From Edaphobacter lichenicola (GTDB lineage Bacteria > Acidobacteriota > Terriglobia > Terriglobales > Acidobacteriaceae), in NCBI RefSeq assembly GCF_014201315.1, contig NZ_JACHDY010000001.1:744001-808000 (forward strand): a stretch of 64,000 bases of DNA. The letters are read 5' to 3'. How positions within the stretch are numbered: the first letter of the stretch is position 1; every line of letters begins with the position of its first letter. The position numbers were made by a program, and so were the translations under genes. This document shows, in pieces, positions 63,340-64,000 of this stretch. The notes under the pieces are model-generated. The model made no database searches. It worked only from the letters and a program-made list of their open reading frames with translations, and had not been told where the DNA came from.

Positions 63340-63936
63340 CTACCGCGCCGCCGGGGAGACGTTCTTGATCAGCGCAGGCTCCTCGGGATCCACCTCCGCC
63401 TGTACCGCAAGTCCAAGTTTAGAGAGAAACCGGCTGACTGTCTCGACAATTGACTGCAACGTAGCCGCCGGATACAACACCCGTACCACCGGCGCTACTG
63501 CTGCGTCACCTCGAACAAGATCTCCCCGGACCGCAACGCACCGATCGGGCCGATAGACGCAGGACGCCAGGTCTGTAATGCTCAGCGCGTAACTCGGTGT
63601 ACACAGAATCGTCCTGGGTGGGGCCATCCGGTCGATCATGCTGAAGATTTCAAGCTTCGACTCGAGCTCATCCGGCACAAAGTCAACCGCAATATCAGCC
63701 GTACGAACGGCATCTTCAACGGTTGAAGCCAACTCAAAGCTCCCCGCCGCAACGCGCTTGCTCAGGTCTGAATACTCCGCCTCGGCCCGCCACAGATTGG
63801 CTGGCATTACATCTTCCAGCACAACATCGAAGCCCGCTGCAGCACAAGCTAAAGCGAAGCTGCGGCCAGCCACTCCGGCTCCGATAATCGCAACCCTGCG
63901 AATCTCGCCTGGCAGCTGGCCTGCAACCTCCTGCAT
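63340..63936 (-). CDS. 3-hydroxyacyl-CoA dehydrogenase NAD-binding domain protein
   Basis: 198 residues. The NAD motif is VAIIGAGVAGRSFALACAAAG, followed by LEDVMPANL and the EDAVRTADIAVDFVPDELESK block of 3HCDH_N, with CTPSYALS after it. The C-terminal 3HCDH domain is missing, so it is a free-standing domain of uncertain activity. The ATG at 63936 overlaps the stop of an upstream gene (TGATG) at the window edge. Confidence 0.8.
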   Translation of the reverse strand: MQEVAGQLPGEIRRVAIIGAGVAGRSFALACAAAGFDVVLEDVMPANLWRAEAEYSDLSKRVAAGSFELASTVEDAVRTADIAVDFVPDELESKLEIFSMIDRMAPPRTILCTPSYALSITDLASCVYRPDRCVAVRGDLVRGDAAVAPVVRVLYPAATLQSIVETVSRFLSKLGLAVQAEVDPEEPALIKNVSPAAR

Positions 63937-64000
63937 CACTTTTTGCTCGCGACAGCTGTGATCACAGACTCGTAGCTCGGCTCCGCGCCCTTGATATGCT
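63936..64000 (-). CDS. C-terminal end of an upstream gene cut by the window
   Basis: In the frame ending at TGA 63936-63938 the visible codons read HIKGAEPSYESVITAVASKK. The overlap with the next ATG makes this the real upstream gene of the pair. Too short to name. Confidence 0.5.
   Translation of the reverse strand, partial: HIKGAEPSYESVITAVASKK

Noticed and set aside
1-64000. tRNA, rRNA, CRISPR array, integrase or transposase genes
   Set aside because: The intergenic stretches were read for cloverleafs, spaced direct repeats and element ends; none was convincing.

Overview
The window is a dense, GC-rich stretch of a diderm bacterial chromosome. It carries heptose and lipid A genes (hldD, hldE, GT9, lpxB), a LolA carrier, MacB/FtsX-type permeases and lipoproteins, so there is an outer membrane with LPS. 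The mix of families (CusF-SCO fusion lipoprotein, DUF4142, LemA/TPM pair, AddAB-like nuclease with two nuclease domains, a solitary yvcK, a small exported GY-rich protein) suggests Acidobacteriota, class Terriglobia (Granulicella/Edaphobacter-like). This is inferred from gene content; no rRNA or tRNA gene was found to confirm it. No gene-free stretch exceeds 300 bases.

Layout: 1-8139 is a cell-surface block: a truncated sulfatase-like hydrolase, an ATP-grasp enzyme, a coupled heptose operon (GT9, hldE, hldD on the minus strand), then a GlcNAc-transferase-like enzyme and a DUF4254 protein on the plus strand. 8206-10044 holds a TPR protein behind a good sigma70-type promoter, and yvcK. 10326-11363 is a solitary HNH endonuclease, AT-richer than its surroundings, in repeat-bearing flanks; it looks acquired. 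11641-17033 has rlmN, an M16 protease, a pseudopilin overlapping lolA, a HAD phosphatase and a Nudix hydrolase. 17244-23622 (minus) holds an Nramp-like transporter with altered metal-site residues and a tight run of MgtE_N/CBS protein, CgeB-like glycosyltransferase, GMC oxidoreductase and aldo/keto reductase. 23850-24652 is a two-gene anti-sigma-kinase/STAS switch. 24728-34977 mixes LemA, TPM, DUF4142, oligopeptidase B, a methyltransferase, an ABC exporter, small membrane/exported proteins, a CusF-SCO lipoprotein and an MFS transporter.

35023-41389 encodes a two-gene AddAB-like helicase-nuclease. 41475-48215 (minus) is a complete phosphate module read phoB-phoR-pstS-pstC-pstA-pstB-phoU, with a terminator between pstS and pstC and candidate 11-nt-spaced repeats upstream of pstS and phoB. 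A single-domain response regulator and a CHASE3 histidine kinase diverge from it. 50606-64000 has threonine aldolase, hemW, a DUF1223 protein, an ABC exporter, an alpha/beta hydrolase and YdeI-like protein in a coupled pair, lpxB with no canonical in-frame start, an M1-peptidase-like protein that has lost its zinc-site residues, two tandem MacB-like permeases, and a stand-alone 3-hydroxyacyl-CoA dehydrogenase NAD domain coupled to a gene cut by the window edge.

No CRISPR array, integrase, transposase or prophage structural gene was seen. The most unusual points are the lpxB start, the M1 pseudo-peptidase, the GMC/AKR/glycosyltransferase operon as a possible split epimerase, and the MgtE-sensor plus altered-site Nramp neighbourhood.
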